Of a stretch of 64,000 nt of DNA, positions 63,466 through 64,000 are shown one piece after another. The translations under genes were made by a program, and so were the position numbers. Numbering within the stretch: position 1 is the stretch's first letter; each line of letters opens with the position of its first letter. The DNA comes from Gordonia gummivorans (lineage in GTDB: Bacteria > Actinomycetota > Actinomycetes > Mycobacteriales > Mycobacteriaceae). The stretch spans positions 120,149 through 184,148 of the forward strand of contig NZ_JAKWBF010000007.1 of NCBI RefSeq assembly GCF_022513585.1, read 5' to 3'. The notes beneath the pieces were generated by a model. It was not told the DNA's origin and did not search any database. It saw only the letters and a program-made list of their open reading frames with translations.

Positions 63466-64000
63466 TCAGGCGGCGTTGTCCAGGCACATGGTGCGTCGGT
63501 TGTAGGCCGGTAGTGGTCTCCTTTCCGGATCAACACTGGCCGGCGGGACCAGCCAGGGGTGGCGGTCATGTCCAAGCACCACGTCCCACCCGTTGTGATG
63601 CACATCGGTGTGGCAGGACGGGCAGAGCAGACACCCGTTGTCCAGGACGGTTTTGCCGCCGTCGGCGTGATGCTTGATGTGGTGCGCGTGGGCCCAGGAC
63701 GCCGGGGCTCCGCATTTGATGCAGCACCCGCCGTCCCGCACGATCAACGCTCGGCGAAGGTGTGGTGGGAACAGGCGCACGTTGTCGGTCATCGCGACCG
63801 GCACCCCGTTCTGATCGACGGTGATGGCGGTGACCACCGCGTCGCAGGTGAGTAGCCGCGTGGTTTCCAGGGTGACGGGCCCGGTGAACGCCATGCTCGC
63901 GAGGTCGGGGTTGTCCGCCGGCAACGTGAGCAGCACTTGATGTTTGGGCATCCCGACCAATCCGTCCCCGTGGGCGGCGGCGTCGAGGATGCGTTCGAGG
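63466..64000 (-). CDS. DUF222/HNH endonuclease family protein, C-terminal part (5' end outside window)
   Basis: The frame is open to the window edge, so the N-terminal DUF222 region lies beyond 64000. The visible part ends in a McrA-type HNH domain: RALIVRDGGCCIKCGAPASWAHAHHIKHHADGGKTVLDNGCLLCPSCHTDVHHNGW, with the zinc cysteines (C-x2-C twice), catalytic AHHI and H-x3-H. This family (as in the M. tuberculosis 13E12 proteins) is multicopy in actinobacteria and often mobile or recombining; activity is unproven. The final LDNAA tail is ordinary. Confidence 0.85.
   Translation of the reverse strand, partial: LERILDAAAHGDGLVGMPKHQVLLTLPADNPDLASMAFTGPVTLETTRLLTCDAVVTAITVDQNGVPVAMTDNVRLFPPHLRRALIVRDGGCCIKCGAPASWAHAHHIKHHADGGKTVLDNGCLLCPSCHTDVHHNGWDVVLGHDRHPWLVPPASVDPERRPLPAYNRRTMCLDNAA

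Overview
The window is high-GC actinobacterial chromosome. It is most like a mycolic-acid-containing member of the Mycobacteriales, and Gordonia or a close relative is my best guess. The reasons are an AftC-type arabinofuranosyltransferase, the Cei envelope protein, a coproporphyrin-dependent heme branch (hemE, hemY/cgoX, chdC), an SOS LexA box of the TCGAAC-N4-GTTCGA type, and gene order that largely follows the M. tuberculosis block running from hflX (Rv2725c) to zapE (Rv2670c). The synteny is recalled from memory, not computed. The window is almost entirely core genome. I see no phage, integrase, transposase, CRISPR array, rRNA or tRNA.

Layout. 1-761: 3' end of hflX. 828-7027: complete fructose PTS island (ptsH, fruA, fruK and a DeoR-type fruR on the minus strand, with ptsI divergent on the plus strand). 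7028-7598: gene-free repeat region. 7599-13646: lexA, its divergent SOS partner chiZ/divS, nrdR and hrpA. 13739-16150: a class III aminotransferase and a membrane protein. 16150-18359: ahpCD divergent from oxyR. 18321-23611: Ski2-like helicase plus PAC2 protein, a lipoprotein and a DUF4192 protein. 23624-28522: ideR, then a lysine deacetylase / acetyltransferase pair (acuC-pat). 28542-38827: sigB, DUF3099, DUF3039, a second gene-free repeat region (30620-31353), a YihY protein, an SF2 helicase, a small zinc-ribbon protein, a TauE/SafE transporter with a cysteine-type leader peptide, sigA and ppgK. 38972-46817: suhB, cei, DUF4193, DUF3093, dut, DUF3710, a hydrolase-like protein, an OB-fold protein, DUF3159 and the TrkA pair ceoC/ceoB. 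46966-57766: APC permease, TRAM-type RNA methyltransferase, dxs, DUF3000-rnd, hemE-hemY-chdC. 57797-63177: ribD-like reductase, a degenerate lipoprotein hydrolase, aftC and msrB on the minus strand, then zapE on the plus strand. 63466-64000: C-terminal part of a DUF222/HNH protein.

How the parts work together. PEP-driven phosphate flows EI to HPr to FruA, and FruK makes fructose-1,6-bisphosphate under FruR. LexA controls itself and a cell-division brake. OxyR sits beside its peroxidase genes. SigB appears to be driven by an ECF-type (SigE/SigH-like) promoter. AcuC and Pat look like an acetylation switch. CeoB/CeoC flank a probable potassium-type APC importer.

The least explained material is non-coding. 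Two gene-free regions (7.0-7.6 kb and 30.6-31.35 kb) share palindrome-rich repeat modules. Several gene 3' ends carry small in-frame or stop-generating tandem repeats. A 19-codon leader peptide ending in Cys-Arg precedes the TauE/SafE gene.
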